Below are positions 36,683 through 46,002 of a stretch of 64,000 nt of DNA, piece after piece (position 1 is the stretch's first letter; each line of letters begins with the position of its first letter). Source of the DNA: Deinococcus humi (GTDB taxonomy: Bacteria; Deinococcota; Deinococci; Deinococcales; Deinococcaceae). The notes beneath the pieces were generated by a model. That model had not been told where the DNA came from. It did not search any database and saw nothing but the letters and a program-made list of their open reading frames with translations. The stretch covers positions 49,639-113,638 of the forward strand of contig NZ_JACHFL010000016.1 of the NCBI RefSeq assembly GCF_014201875.1, written 5' to 3'. The position numbers and the translations under genes are program-made.

Positions 36683-38665
36683 CTACTGGAGCCCGGCCAA
36701 CGTCGCACGGGAACCACCGTGCTGCCCAGCCGCCTCAAGTGCGCCTGCCGCTTCCAGGTCGTACACCTCCGCTTCAGGAAAACGGTAGGCTCCCCGCGCT
36801 GCCTCGGCCGCCTGAAGGAACCAGGGAGCTGCCTCGCGGGGCTCCCCCCCCTCCTTCCAGTGTCGGGCCACAAGCGCAGGTGGGGCACGGTGCGCCGCCA
36901 GGATCCGGGCTGCCGAGCGGTGCAGCAACCGCCGCACGCTGCCTGGCACGCCTGCTAGGGCTGCTTCGGCGATCAGGTCGTGTTCGAATGACGAACCCCG
37001 CATGATCTGCGCCGCTTCCAACTCTTCCCATGCAGCAGCGGTCTCGAGAAGTGGGACCCCCAGCACCTGCGCGATGAGATCGGGATCGAAGTCGCTGCCC
37101 AGCACTGCAGCGGCGCGGGCAACGTGCAGGGCGGTTGACGAGAGCCGCGTGAGCCGTGAGGCCATCACTCGCCCCGCGGAGTCGGGGAGAGGCAAGCGCC
37201 CATCCCCCTGGATCCCCAACTCATGTAAGCTGCGCGCTGTTTCCAGCAGCAGAAGAGGATTGCCGCCAGTGTAGTGAACAAGATCGGCAGCGAGGCCACC
37301 TTGCGGCAGTTGCAGTGCGGCGGCCAGTTGCTGGGCGTGGGCCCCGCCCAGCGGTTCCAGGTTCACGAGCGTCACAAGCCCTGCACCGACCATCGCTTCG
37401 AGAATGCCCTGCTGAAAGGGGCTCAGTTCCCCTTCGCGAAAGCAGTGGATGGTGCGGTAGGGCGCGCCTGGATCACCCCAGCCCAGGTGTGCGAAGACGA
37501 AGGCCCCAGCCTCAATGCTGGCCTGATCCATGAACTGGGTGTCGTCGAAGACCATGCAGCGCAGGCCTTGACCGATGGCAGCGCCGAGGGTTTCGGCCTT
37601 GGCCTGCCAGAACCGGGTGCGCTGCTCATCACTGTTGATCGGCTCCGGGGTGTGCCCAAGCTGCGGCAGGATCCGGGCGAGTTCTTCCCACACCCAGGTG
37701 GGAAGGTCAAGGGCCGGATACGCCGTCAGCACCTGCCGATAAGTGCGGGCATGGGTTGCGTATGGGAGCCCCGCGTCCCCCAGACAGCCCCGGAATCGCA
37801 TGCCGCCCCCGTGGGCTTCGAGAAAATCCAGTGCCAGGCGCGTTTTGCCCACGCCTGGCTCACCAGTCAGGACGATGCCCCGTCCTTGTGCCCACGCCTC
37901 CTCCATCTGGGCCCAGGCATCTTCACGTCCGATCAGAGGAGGCTGCGTGAAGGATTGGGCGAGCGGAATTCTGGGAAAGGACGCGTGGCGTGGCTTCACG
38001 CCGCGCTCTATGTCCTGGGCCAGCGCCCGCGTCTCGGGCAATGGGTCATTTCCAAAGGCCGCGCGCAGCTGTTGCGCGCCGACGTGGTAGACCGCAAGGG
38101 CCTGGCTGGGCTCGCCCAGCAGGTACAGGAGCCGCATCTCCCGGCGCAGGGCGTCCTCAGAGGTGGGATACAGGGCGCGCAGGCGCGCCACTATCTTCAG
38201 CGCCTCGGCCCACTCGCCCGCGTCCTCCAGGCGCTGGGCTTCCTCCCGCCAGCGCCCTGCACGCTCGCCTGCCAGGCGCTCGCGCTGCGCAAGCAACCAG
38301 TCCTCCAATTCGGGCAGCTCTGGCCATGAAACGCCACTGAGCAGTTCGCCGACACTGTCACTGCCCGGCACATCCACCATCACTTCAGGGGCAAGAGACA
38401 GCATGTCGCCCAGCGACACAAGGTCAGCACCTAGGTGCGCTTTCATCCGCCGCAGCAGATGAACTAGGTTGTTGCGTGCCCCGGTCTCCAACGTGTCCGG
38501 CCACAACAGTCCGGCCAGGCGGCTGCGGGACACTGGGCCGTCCAGCGCTAGAACGGCGAGAGTTGCCAGCATCTTGCCCTCACAACGTGGTGTGCGTCCG
38601 TCGGGCGCCTGGAGCCTAGGTTCACCCAGCAGCGTGAGCTGCCACATGAGCGTAGAATGTGACAT
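36683..38665 (-). CDS. SARP/BTAD transcriptional regulator with STAND-type ATPase, copy 1
   Basis: 660 residues. The N-terminal winged helix (about 8-95; LTLLGEPRLQAPDGR, SRSRLAGLLWPDT, ARNNLVHLLRRMK) is followed by a bacterial transcriptional activation (BTAD) helical domain (about 100-235, ending ALRREMRLLYLLGEPSQAL). An AAA/STAND ATPase follows, with Walker A GEPGVGKT (Lys about 274), Walker B MVFDDTQFMD and a helical arm region (GGNPLLLLETARSL, about 490). The C-terminus is helical, TPR-like, and stops after one or two repeats. Such proteins bind direct repeats near promoters, and the ATPase acts as a switch. The paralogue 33 bases upstream suggests a tandem duplication. Targets are unknown. 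The nearby secreted-protein genes are candidates. Confidence 0.9.
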   Translation of the reverse strand: MSHSTLMWQLTLLGEPRLQAPDGRTPRCEGKMLATLAVLALDGPVSRSRLAGLLWPDTLETGARNNLVHLLRRMKAHLGADLVSLGDMLSLAPEVMVDVPGSDSVGELLSGVSWPELPELEDWLLAQRERLAGERAGRWREEAQRLEDAGEWAEALKIVARLRALYPTSEDALRREMRLLYLLGEPSQALAVYHVGAQQLRAAFGNDPLPETRALAQDIERGVKPRHASFPRIPLAQSFTQPPLIGREDAWAQMEEAWAQGRGIVLTGEPGVGKTRLALDFLEAHGGGMRFRGCLGDAGLPYATHARTYRQVLTAYPALDLPTWVWEELARILPQLGHTPEPINSDEQRTRFWQAKAETLGAAIGQGLRCMVFDDTQFMDQASIEAGAFVFAHLGWGDPGAPYRTIHCFREGELSPFQQGILEAMVGAGLVTLVNLEPLGGAHAQQLAAALQLPQGGLAADLVHYTGGNPLLLLETARSLHELGIQGDGRLPLPDSAGRVMASRLTRLSSTALHVARAAAVLGSDFDPDLIAQVLGVPLLETAAAWEELEAAQIMRGSSFEHDLIAEAALAGVPGSVRRLLHRSAARILAAHRAPPALVARHWKEGGEPREAAPWFLQAAEAARGAYRFPEAEVYDLEAAGALEAAGQHGGSRATLAGLQ

Positions 38666-38697
38666 ACCTCAACTATACCGAGCAGACGGGTCAGCTG

Positions 38698-40743
38698 TTA
38701 AGACGCTCCGCTGTTCCTGAGCGCAGCCGCATACGCGTCACGAGCGACCTTCTCGCCCTCTGGATCATCCAGGGCGGTATACAGTTCAGCCGCCGAGGCG
38801 TAGAAACCCGCAGCCTCAGCGTGACGCAAGGTCTGAATGGCAACCTCGCCGGCTTGCATCATCCACGGAACGGCCTGCCGGAAGTCACCTGCCTCCTGCC
38901 AGTGACGCGCCACACGACCGGGGTGGACCGTGTGCCGGGCGAGCACCCGCGCGCTCGCCCGATGCAACAGGGCCAGGACAGGGGCGGGGAGGCCGTCAAG
39001 AAGAGCCTCACGCACGAGGTCGTGGCTGAAGCCCTCCCCGGAGACGACCTGGGCCGCTTCGAGCTCCTCCCAGGCACCCGCAATGTCGAGCAACCCAATG
39101 CCGAGAACCTCGGACAGCCGCTCAAGCGTGAGGCTGTCCCCCAGCACGGCGGCGGCCCGGGCCGCCTGGAGCGCTTCGCTGGTGAGGTGCCCCAGCCGCT
39201 GTGCGATCAGCGATACCGCGCCCGCCGGGCGCCCCCTCAGGGCGTCATTCACCCGGAACTCGCCGGAGTGGTACATGTGGCGCAGGACCTCCAGAACGAA
39301 TTGCGGATTGCCGCCCGTGAGGTGGTGCAGTTCCTGAGACAGCTCCGCCGCTCCCTCTATCTCCAGGGTACCCAGCAGCGCCGCGACGCCACCGCCGTCC
39401 AGAGGCTCGAGTTCGATCATCGCAGCGGTGCCTGACGCCACCAGGGCGGCAATCCGGGCCGCCGTGAGCGGGGGGAGCGTTCCCCTGCGGTAGGTGATGA
39501 TGTGGCGCGGCACCTCGCCGTCCTCGCCCAGCACTGGGCCTTGCGTCAGGAAAAAGGCCCCCAGCTCTACGGTGGCAGCGTCGTAATGCTGCACATCGTC
39601 GGTGATCACGGCGGCAAAGCCCGGGGCGGTGAGACGCACGACCTCCAGGTGGGCCAGAAAGTAGTGCAGCCGCGCGGCCTCCGAGTCGATCGGTGTCACT
39701 GGTTCCTGGCCGCGCAACTCGGGCAGCACCCGGGAGAGTTCGCGCCGCACCCACTGCGGAAGTTGCACATGAGGCGCCGCGGCCATCCGGGCCCGGACGT
39801 TGTGGGCTGCGGCGGCGAAAGGGACATCCGCGCTGCCAGGGTGGCCCGGCAGATACATGGCACGGCCCTTGCTGGCCACGAAGTCCTGTACCAGCCGGGT
39901 CTTCCCCACTCCAGCGTCACCGGTGACATAGATCGTTTTGCCGGCCTCCCAGGCTTCTTCCAGGCGGGCCCAGGCCGCCTCACGTCCCACCAGGGTGGGC
40001 GGCCTCAGAACCCCCAGAGGCAGCGCAAGGGCGCGGGTCGGGACTGCGCCGGGCAGTTCTTCTCCGTGGTCGATGCGGTGGGCGAGCGCCCGGGTCTGTT
40101 CCCCAAGCTCGACACCCAGTTCGCGCATCAGGAATTCCTGACCGCGCGCGTAGGCACGCAGGGCCGCTGGACGGTCTCCCGCAAGGTAGTGCAGCCGCAT
40201 GACGCGCTGCAGCGCTTCTTCCGAGAATGGATCGAGCGCCTGGATCTGGCCGGCCACTCTCAGGGCCTCTGCCCAAGCCCCAAGTGACTCGTGCCGCGCC
40301 GCAGCATGTGCAAGGTTGGCGAGGCGCCGGACGTCGAGATCTTCTCTCCAAGCCGCCACCCAGTCGGCGAAGTCAGGCAGATCGTCGAAGTCCATCCCCG
40401 CCAGAAAGGCGCCGAGCGGCACTTCCCCGTCCCCGGGTGCCTTCAGCACGAACACTGCGTCCACCCATAGGGTCGAAGTGAGCACCAGCGCATCCGTACC
40501 GTGCACCAGGTCCACACCGCAGAGTCCTTTCAGGCGGCGCAGCAGGTGCACGAGGTTGTTCCTGGCCGCCGCCCGTGGTGTCTGCGGCCAAAGCAGCTCG
40601 GAGAGGCGCGAGCGGGGAGTGCATCCCTCCAGTGCCAGGTAGGCCAGGAGTGCCAACGTTTTGCGCTCCAGATGCCACTCCTGGCCTTGCGGCGAGGCGA
40701 GGCGAGGCGTCCCGATCACGTGGAGAGTCCACTGGGTTGACAT
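38698..40743 (-). CDS. SARP/BTAD transcriptional regulator with STAND-type ATPase, copy 2
   Basis: 681 residues with the same architecture as the next gene: winged helix (LHVIGTPRLASPQGQ, SRLSELLWPQTPRAAARNNL), BTAD (ALQRVMRLHYLAGDRPAAL), ATPase with Walker A GDAGVGKT (Lys about 281), Walker B AVITDDVQHYD, TGGNPQFVLEVLRHMY, and C-terminal TPR-like helices ending AAELYTALDDPEGEKVARDA. Identity with copy 1 is clear in motifs but modest overall, so the duplication is old. Both run on the minus strand with a 32-bp gap and probably share one promoter near 40760. The two proteins could form mixed oligomers. That is inference. Confidence 0.9.
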   Translation of the reverse strand: MSTQWTLHVIGTPRLASPQGQEWHLERKTLALLAYLALEGCTPRSRLSELLWPQTPRAAARNNLVHLLRRLKGLCGVDLVHGTDALVLTSTLWVDAVFVLKAPGDGEVPLGAFLAGMDFDDLPDFADWVAAWREDLDVRRLANLAHAAARHESLGAWAEALRVAGQIQALDPFSEEALQRVMRLHYLAGDRPAALRAYARGQEFLMRELGVELGEQTRALAHRIDHGEELPGAVPTRALALPLGVLRPPTLVGREAAWARLEEAWEAGKTIYVTGDAGVGKTRLVQDFVASKGRAMYLPGHPGSADVPFAAAAHNVRARMAAAPHVQLPQWVRRELSRVLPELRGQEPVTPIDSEAARLHYFLAHLEVVRLTAPGFAAVITDDVQHYDAATVELGAFFLTQGPVLGEDGEVPRHIITYRRGTLPPLTAARIAALVASGTAAMIELEPLDGGGVAALLGTLEIEGAAELSQELHHLTGGNPQFVLEVLRHMYHSGEFRVNDALRGRPAGAVSLIAQRLGHLTSEALQAARAAAVLGDSLTLERLSEVLGIGLLDIAGAWEELEAAQVVSGEGFSHDLVREALLDGLPAPVLALLHRASARVLARHTVHPGRVARHWQEAGDFRQAVPWMMQAGEVAIQTLRHAEAAGFYASAAELYTALDDPEGEKVARDAYAAALRNSGAS

Positions 40744-41454
40744 AGGATGAGGTCACGTTAGCAGAAGGAAGCCTGGGTTCGCGCTGCCGTTGAGAAGCGT
40801 GCGGCAACCAGTGCGCGTCGGGCGGCGCTCGGCGCGGGGAAGGCGAGGCACGCGCTAATCGCATTGGCGCTGGGATCGACGTGCAGACGCAGCCCGCGAC
40901 AGGTGTCGTGACGCTGCTGACTGTGACCCTTCAGATGGGCGACACGCGTTATTCCGATACAAACGACGCTGGTGGGCATGTGGGGCATGCGAACGGTGGG
41001 CGTGTACCTGCTGGGGTTGCTGTGGGTCTGCGGCGACTGTGGGAATAAGGAAGCCTAGGGGAAGGACGATGAACAAGGTGCAGGCGGAGGCGTTTATGCC
41101 TAGCAATGTGTTGGGCGCAAAGTGTTGGGCAGATAACCGGCAGGCCGGACGCCTCGTCGGGCTCGTCACGGCGGTGGAAGAGAACGGCGCGCCGCCGCAC
41201 GCGCCTGGGGTGCCCGTGGATCGTTGTGCTCCAGAACGTCCGCGTAAACCACCAGAAGGTGGGCAGACGACACCAGCAGCGAGAAGGCCCCGCACAGTCC
41301 CAGCGCCGCGTTTGCACCAGCTGACGTCACGGCGCAAGCACCGCCTGCGCACCGTGACCAGAACGTCGTGCTCTCCCCTGCCATGAGCCAGCCATGCTCC
41401 CCCTCCTAACGTGACACCACGCTCGCCCCAGGCGAGTCCGTCAAGGAGACCATC
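40744..41454. other. Divergent gap upstream of SARP pair and lipoprotein gene
   Basis: This 711-bp gap is the natural place for promoters and SARP-binding repeats, but I could not identify a clear set of direct repeats by eye. A minus-strand frame (41166-41384) contains a hydrophobic run (LGLCGAFSLLVSSAHLLVVY) and could be a small membrane protein or a remnant. AAGGAG at 41444-41449 is the ribosome site for the lipoprotein gene. Confidence 0.35.
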
Positions 41455-42369
41455 ATGAAGACGAAAGCAATCCAGACCCTTTCCGCCTTGCTGCTCACCA
41501 CCGTGCTCGCCGGATGCGGCGGGTACAGCCCTCCCGGCACCGGGGACACGGGCACGCCCCCTGGGGATACGCCTGGGGGAGGAACCGGTGGGGGAAGCTC
41601 TACCGTACCCGACGTGGTGCAGGGCGACTGGCAGGCGGGCGAAGCGGCGCCTGTCGGGTATTACGACCCCAACAGCGGGGCGTGGCAGGGCGCGACGGGC
41701 AGCAGTTTCATCCTCAAGCTGCGGGCAGACGGGTCGTATCAGTACACCGGCCTGCTGGCGGTGGACACGGGCTCATGCCGGAGCAAGATCCTCAGCTACG
41801 AGAAGGGCCGCGTTACCTTTGAGGGCGGCAAGATGGCCTTTACGCCCACCGAGGGTGACGTGCAATCGACCGTATGTAATGGTCCTATCAAGCACGCCCC
41901 CGTCACTCCCACCGTTCGCCGCTGGGCGCTGAGCGTGGACAACTCCGGCAAGCAGGCGCTGTTTGCCCAGCTCCAGGATGGTTCAGGCGCGCCAACCGCC
42001 TTCTACCGCACCGATCAGCCGAGCAAAACATTTCCCAAGATCGGCATTCAGGGCACCGTGACTGCGCCGCAGGGCCGCAGCGTGGCGGGCACCCTGGTCG
42101 TCGCGTGCTACGTGGAAGACCCCACTTGCCAGAGCCCGGCCACCAAGATCCAGCCGGTCCAGGGGAGCGGCGGCAGCGGCACCTTCGCCTTCCCGGCGCT
42201 AGAGGACCGGGCCTACGTGTTGAGCGCCATTCAGGACGCCAACGGCAATGGCGTCGTGGACTCGGGCGATCTGGTGGACGTGTACAGCACCACGGACGCC
42301 CCCGGACCCCGGTCCAGTCTCCGTCCACCTGCGAACGGCGTGAGCCTTGAGCTTGTTTCGGTCCAGTGA
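41455..42369 (+). CDS. Secreted lipoprotein of unknown function
   Basis: 304 residues. A lipoprotein signal (MKTKAIQTLSALLLTTVLAG with Cys20 of the lipobox LAGC) is followed by a low-complexity Gly/Pro/Thr linker (about 21-50), a beta-rich domain (YYDPNSGAWQGATGSSFILK, YEKGRVTFEGGKMAFTP; about 55-190) and a C-terminal domain opening GIQGTVTAPQGRSVAGTLVV, which resembles a carboxypeptidase-regulatory/PPC-like beta sandwich with ANGNGVVDSGDLVDVY, an EF-hand-like calcium loop (DANGNGVVDSGD). AAGGAG lies 5-6 bases before ATG. It is the first of several same-strand genes for exported proteins, interrupted by a decayed regulator. Confidence 0.88.
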   Translation: MKTKAIQTLSALLLTTVLAGCGGYSPPGTGDTGTPPGDTPGGGTGGGSSTVPDVVQGDWQAGEAAPVGYYDPNSGAWQGATGSSFILKLRADGSYQYTGLLAVDTGSCRSKILSYEKGRVTFEGGKMAFTPTEGDVQSTVCNGPIKHAPVTPTVRRWALSVDNSGKQALFAQLQDGSGAPTAFYRTDQPSKTFPKIGIQGTVTAPQGRSVAGTLVVACYVEDPTCQSPATKIQPVQGSGGSGTFAFPALEDRAYVLSAIQDANGNGVVDSGDLVDVYSTTDAPGPRSSLRPPANGVSLELVSVQ

Positions 42370-42610
42370 AGTGATCATCATCTCCGGCAGAGTTGCGCCT
42401 GGCCAGCTCCGGAGTGCTAGAGACGGCCACGTCGTTCTTCGGGTCGATGTTCAGGTGAAGATCACGTCTCAAAGGTAGTCCACACCAGCAAAATTCCGAG
42501 CTCCAGCGCGGTGACCTGTGCCTTACTCCACCTTATGAAGCACGTTCGGGTAGAGTCTCCAGCTCGCCGCGATGCGCTGACCCTGCTCTCCCATCGACTC
42601 ACACGGCAAC

Positions 42611-42663
42611 AGGCAAGACGTCAGCCCGGCTTCAACTACTGAAGCCGGGCTGACGTCTTGCCT
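42611..42663. terminator. Perfect 24-bp hairpin
   Basis: The arm from 42611 to 42634 (AGGCAAGACGTCAGCC at its start) is an exact inverted copy of 42640-42663, around ACTAC. The stem is far longer than needed for a terminator. It lies 242 bases after the lipoprotein gene with no T-tract. It may act as a bidirectional transcription stop or be the scar of a mobile element. Confidence 0.7.
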
Positions 42664-42884
42664 TCCGTACTGGATTTTTGATCCCTCACCGTCGTCCCTA
42701 AGCCACCGTCCCCGCCACCATTCGACGAAGTCATTCGTTCGCAAGATCTCTGCTCTGGCGTGAGACGATCTGCTGGAAATATCCACTCCATCCGGTGAAT
42801 AGCCAGGACTGGCGCGTGCCCGGACACCAGGCGCGGGTCTTTGCCGCAGCCTTGCCCGGGGACGGTGCTGTCTTTTGAGGCCCT

Positions 42885-43440
42885 ATGCTCTCCGAGCGTT
42901 TCCGGCGTCGGGAAGTGCTGGGCAAACCTCGTCAGGGTTCCCCTGATGGGCACGACCTGCATCTGGACGGGCTGACGCTGCTGATCTACATGGCACTCGA
43001 AGGTCCACGTCCCGGTGCCGCCTCGTAGGGTCGCTTCGGCCCGAGTGCCCAAGAGCGCGGCACGCAACAACATCGCGTACCTGATTCGGTCCACCAACGA
43101 CGTCCATGGCTGGAAATCCTGCTTGTCGGCGACCTCATGAGCCTGGTCAAGGATGCGAGTGTCGATGCCCTCGCCGCGCAGGAGTTCGGCGGCGTCCTGC
43201 TCGGCGGGTCCGCTGCTCGAGGAGATGGGATGCGGCGATCGTCCGGATCTGACCGCCAGGCTGGGCGCGTGACGCGAGCGGCCGGACGGGCTGAGGGCCG
43301 AATAGCTGCCCCGGCTCGCGGCCTGGCAGAACGAGACAGGCGACCTCACGGGGCCTTGCTGACCCCTGGCCGCCTGTTCGACCTCAACCCAGTGTCTGAG
43401 GAGGCCAGGTGCCGCATGATGCGCTTGCGTGCCCGCGCAT
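42885..43440 (+). pseudogene. Decayed third SARP/BTAD regulator (N-terminal part)
   Basis: On the plus strand, opposite to the two intact copies, frames stitch into the SARP N-terminus: VLGKPRQGSPDGHDLHLDGL and TLLIYMALEGPRPGAA then TAG (43026-43028), next frame VPKSAARNNIAYLIRSTNDV, next LLVGDLMSLVKDASVDALAA and LLGGS, then RPDLTARL, and finally AERDRRPHGALLTPGRLFDL followed by NPVSEEARCRMMRLRA (BTAD). Order and spacing match the intact genes (AARNNLVHLLRR; DPFSEEALQRVMRLHYL). At least three frame changes and one stop exist, and the ATPase half is gone. A small gene begins 38 bases later. Confidence 0.8.
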
Positions 43441-43477
43441 CATGCCCCGGTCATCCACCGCTCGCCACACTGTCTCC

Positions 43478-43702
43478 ATGGACGCCCTGATCGACCTGAG
43501 CCTGCGTGCCGCGCTGCTGATCCTCATCCATCCCCTTTCCCGGGGTCTGTTCTTCGTGCTCGCGGCCATGTACGGCGCAGGCAGCGGCTGGCCTGGGTGG
43601 GCCACGGGGTTGTGTGGGGCCCTGGGCGTGGGATCGTGGCTCGCTCCGCTGTGGGCGCTGTGGCGAGACAGGGCCCGGCGGGAACATCACCGGCAGTCCT
43701 GA
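43478..43702 (+). CDS. Small two-helix membrane protein
   Basis: 74 residues from ATG 43478: a first hydrophobic stretch (LRAALLILIHPLSRGLFFVLAAMYGAGS) and a second (WATGLCGALGVGSWLAPLWALW), with a basic C-terminus (RDRARREHHRQS) that should stay inside. No family is recognised. No clear ribosome site precedes the start and it sits right behind the SARP remnant, so it may be either a real small gene or a lucky open frame. The amphipathic pattern favours a real one. Confidence 0.45.
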   Translation: MDALIDLSLRAALLILIHPLSRGLFFVLAAMYGAGSGWPGWATGLCGALGVGSWLAPLWALWRDRARREHHRQS

Positions 43703-43838
43703 GCTCCTGATGCGCAGGCATATGGGAGTCAGGGGCGCCGCGGCGAAGAAAGGCCAAGAAGATTGGAAATGGCGTGATCGGCCAACCGCCGGTCCCTGCA
43801 TCATCCTCCAGCCATTTCCCCGGTGCTGAGATAGATCC

Positions 43839-45125
43839 ATGTTGACCACCCCATCCCGCCGTCACCTGCTCGCCGCCGCGCTGCTGCTGGCCCTGACCCC
43901 TGCCGGGGCCGCGCAGGGCGCTTTCAATCCCGAGTGGGTCAACCCCATCGGCTCGGCCACCTACGACGCCGTCGCAGGGCTCGCCAGCGATCCGCAGGGC
44001 AACGTGATCGTCGCTGGCTCAACGGGAAGTGACTGGCTGGGCACCCTGGGCAACCGGGAGGGATTTGTCCGCAAGCTCTCTCCGGCCGGCAAGGTGCTTT
44101 GGACGACGCTGATCTCGACCCTGGAGAAAGATGACATCTTCGGAATGACGGCCGACGCCGCGGGAAACATCTACGTTGCTGGTGGGACAGGCGGTGAATT
44201 GCAGTCCGGCGGACAGGTTGGAAGACAGGACGCCTTCGTCGCCAAGTTGACCCCCGGGGGCAAGGTGGTGTGGATCAAGCAGTTCGGCTCGTCTGAGGAC
44301 GACTCGGTGCGGGCCGTGGCCCTGGGGCCGAAGGGGGCGCTCTCCATCATGGGCATCACGAAGGGAACGTTGCCGGGCGGCGAGTCCGAGGGTGGGCAGG
44401 ACACTTTCGTCGCCCAGCTCTCTGAGAGCGGCGAGCTGGTGTGGATGCATCAGCTCGGCAACGAATTCGACGACGTGGCTGGGGGCATTGCGGTGGATGA
44501 GGTAGGGCACGTGTACGCTGCCGGGAGCATCGGCACGAATGATATCGCCAACCTCGACGGGTTCCTCGCGCAGTTCGACGCAGCGGGCCGCCCCCTCTGG
44601 GCGAAGACGTATGCCACGGGTGGGCAATCCTACATCCAAGGCCTGGCGGTGCGCGGTGACACTGTCGTCCTCGTGGGCAACACGACCACCGTACTGCCAG
44701 GACAGCAGTCGGCGGGGCCGGGCGAGTACGGGACCAACAACGACGCCTTCGTGATTCGGGTGGACCCGAAGGGCGCGACGAAGTGGATTCGGCAATTCGG
44801 CGGCCGGGGCACGGACAGCGCGTACGGGGTGACGATCGCCGGAAACGGGGACGTGCTTGTGACAGGAGAAGCCGACGGTGGGCTGTTTGACCAGAAGGGG
44901 CAGGGCGAGTACGACGTGTTCGTCAGCCGGTACACGGCGGGCGGCGAGCGGCTGTGGACGCGCCTGTTTGGGACGCCGCAATCGGACTACGGCTTTCGGG
45001 TCCTGCCGACGAATGACGCCCTCTTCGTGGCCGGCGTCTCGTTCGGCCCGATCAGCGGCAAGCCTGCCGTGAAGGACGTGGACGCCTTTGTGGCCCGCCT
45101 GCCCGTGGTGCCCGCCGGGCGCTGA
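43839..45125 (+). CDS. Secreted SBBP-type beta-propeller protein
   Basis: 428 residues. A signal peptide (RRHLLAAALLLALTPAGAAQG) is followed by about seven repeats of 50-55 residues with the SBBP pattern: GLASDPQGNVIVAGSTG, GMTADAAGNIYVAGGTGG, GGIAVDEVGHVYAAGSIG, GVTIAGNGDVLVTGEADG, each followed by DxFVxxLxxxGxxxWxxxFG (for example DAFVAKLTPGGKVVW). Each repeat forms a propeller blade. Such extracellular proteins often mediate surface binding. The stop is followed after 83 bases by the CarbopepD_reg gene, in the same direction. Confidence 0.9.
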   Translation: MLTTPSRRHLLAAALLLALTPAGAAQGAFNPEWVNPIGSATYDAVAGLASDPQGNVIVAGSTGSDWLGTLGNREGFVRKLSPAGKVLWTTLISTLEKDDIFGMTADAAGNIYVAGGTGGELQSGGQVGRQDAFVAKLTPGGKVVWIKQFGSSEDDSVRAVALGPKGALSIMGITKGTLPGGESEGGQDTFVAQLSESGELVWMHQLGNEFDDVAGGIAVDEVGHVYAAGSIGTNDIANLDGFLAQFDAAGRPLWAKTYATGGQSYIQGLAVRGDTVVLVGNTTTVLPGQQSAGPGEYGTNNDAFVIRVDPKGATKWIRQFGGRGTDSAYGVTIAGNGDVLVTGEADGGLFDQKGQGEYDVFVSRYTAGGERLWTRLFGTPQSDYGFRVLPTNDALFVAGVSFGPISGKPAVKDVDAFVARLPVVPAGR

Positions 45126-45208
45126 GGTCTGCCATCGGCCAGCCATCTCCCGCCCCATAGCCTCGTCCAGAGGAAGCGACCCGGAGCGGTCGCCCAAGGA
45201 GAACGACC

Positions 45209-45958
45209 ATGCACAAGACGAATTTTGCTGCCCTCGCCCTGCTGAGCGCCGCCTGCCTGACCGGGATGTCCAGCGCCGCCACTCCCGCCCAGAAGGGCTT
45301 TATCACCGGAACTGTCGTCAACGAGCAGGGCAAGCCCCTGCCCGGCGTCGAGATCGACGTGGACAACACGCTCTCCTACGACAGCAGCCTCATCACGTAC
45401 ACGGACGCCAAGGGCCAGTACCGGGTGGACGTCCGCAAGCTCCCCTTCACTTTTCAGGTCTACGCCAAGATGAAGCTCAAGTACGGGGACTCCACGGTCA
45501 ACGTGGAACTCGTGCCCAACAACCCCGACGCAGTGGCTGGGCTGGCGGGCGGCGTGCGTGACTTCGTCTTCAAGCCCAAGCCGGTCACCGCTGAGGACCC
45601 CTACGGCAACCTGGGACGGGTCTTCGTGGAGCGCGGAATCGGTGAATACGACGTGGACACGGCGCAGGTGCAGGTGACGCTCACGCCAGTGGGTACCCTG
45701 GCCGACGGCTCGGCGGGGAAGGCGCGCACCTTCAAGCTGCTGCCCAGCGGAGGTGGCCCGGTGATTCCAAATGTCATGTGGGGCAAGTACCAGGTGACGG
45801 CCACGCTGAATGGCAAAGCGCTGCAGATCCGCCAGCGGACGGATGGCCGCACACCCGCCACATGGGGCGCAGCCTACACCGGCGGCTTCACCCGCGACTA
45901 CAACGCGCTCACGCCCAGCATGTTCCTCGAAGTGCGGGTGCCCAGGGCGGGCGATTGA
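45209..45958 (+). CDS. Secreted protein with carboxypeptidase-regulatory-like (Cna-B/CarbopepD_reg) domain
   Basis: 249 residues. A signal peptide (NFAALALLSAACLTGMSSAA) is followed by GFITGTVVNEQGKPLPGVEI, YTDAKGQYRVDV and FTFQVYAKM, a beta-sandwich of the CarbopepD_reg_2 type (about 30-110). A second beta domain of unknown type follows to the end (GGPVIPNVMWGKYQVTATLNG). AAGGAGAACGACC precedes the ATG. These domains are structural or adhesive parts of exported proteins. Adjacent genes for a propeller and a DUF1517 protein suggest a shared envelope function, but no known system matches. Confidence 0.87.
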   Translation: MHKTNFAALALLSAACLTGMSSAATPAQKGFITGTVVNEQGKPLPGVEIDVDNTLSYDSSLITYTDAKGQYRVDVRKLPFTFQVYAKMKLKYGDSTVNVELVPNNPDAVAGLAGGVRDFVFKPKPVTAEDPYGNLGRVFVERGIGEYDVDTAQVQVTLTPVGTLADGSAGKARTFKLLPSGGGPVIPNVMWGKYQVTATLNGKALQIRQRTDGRTPATWGAAYTGGFTRDYNALTPSMFLEVRVPRAGD

Positions 45959-46002
45959 TGGGTGCGTGCCAGCATCCCCACCGTTTTCAGCGGAGGTAAA
46001 CC

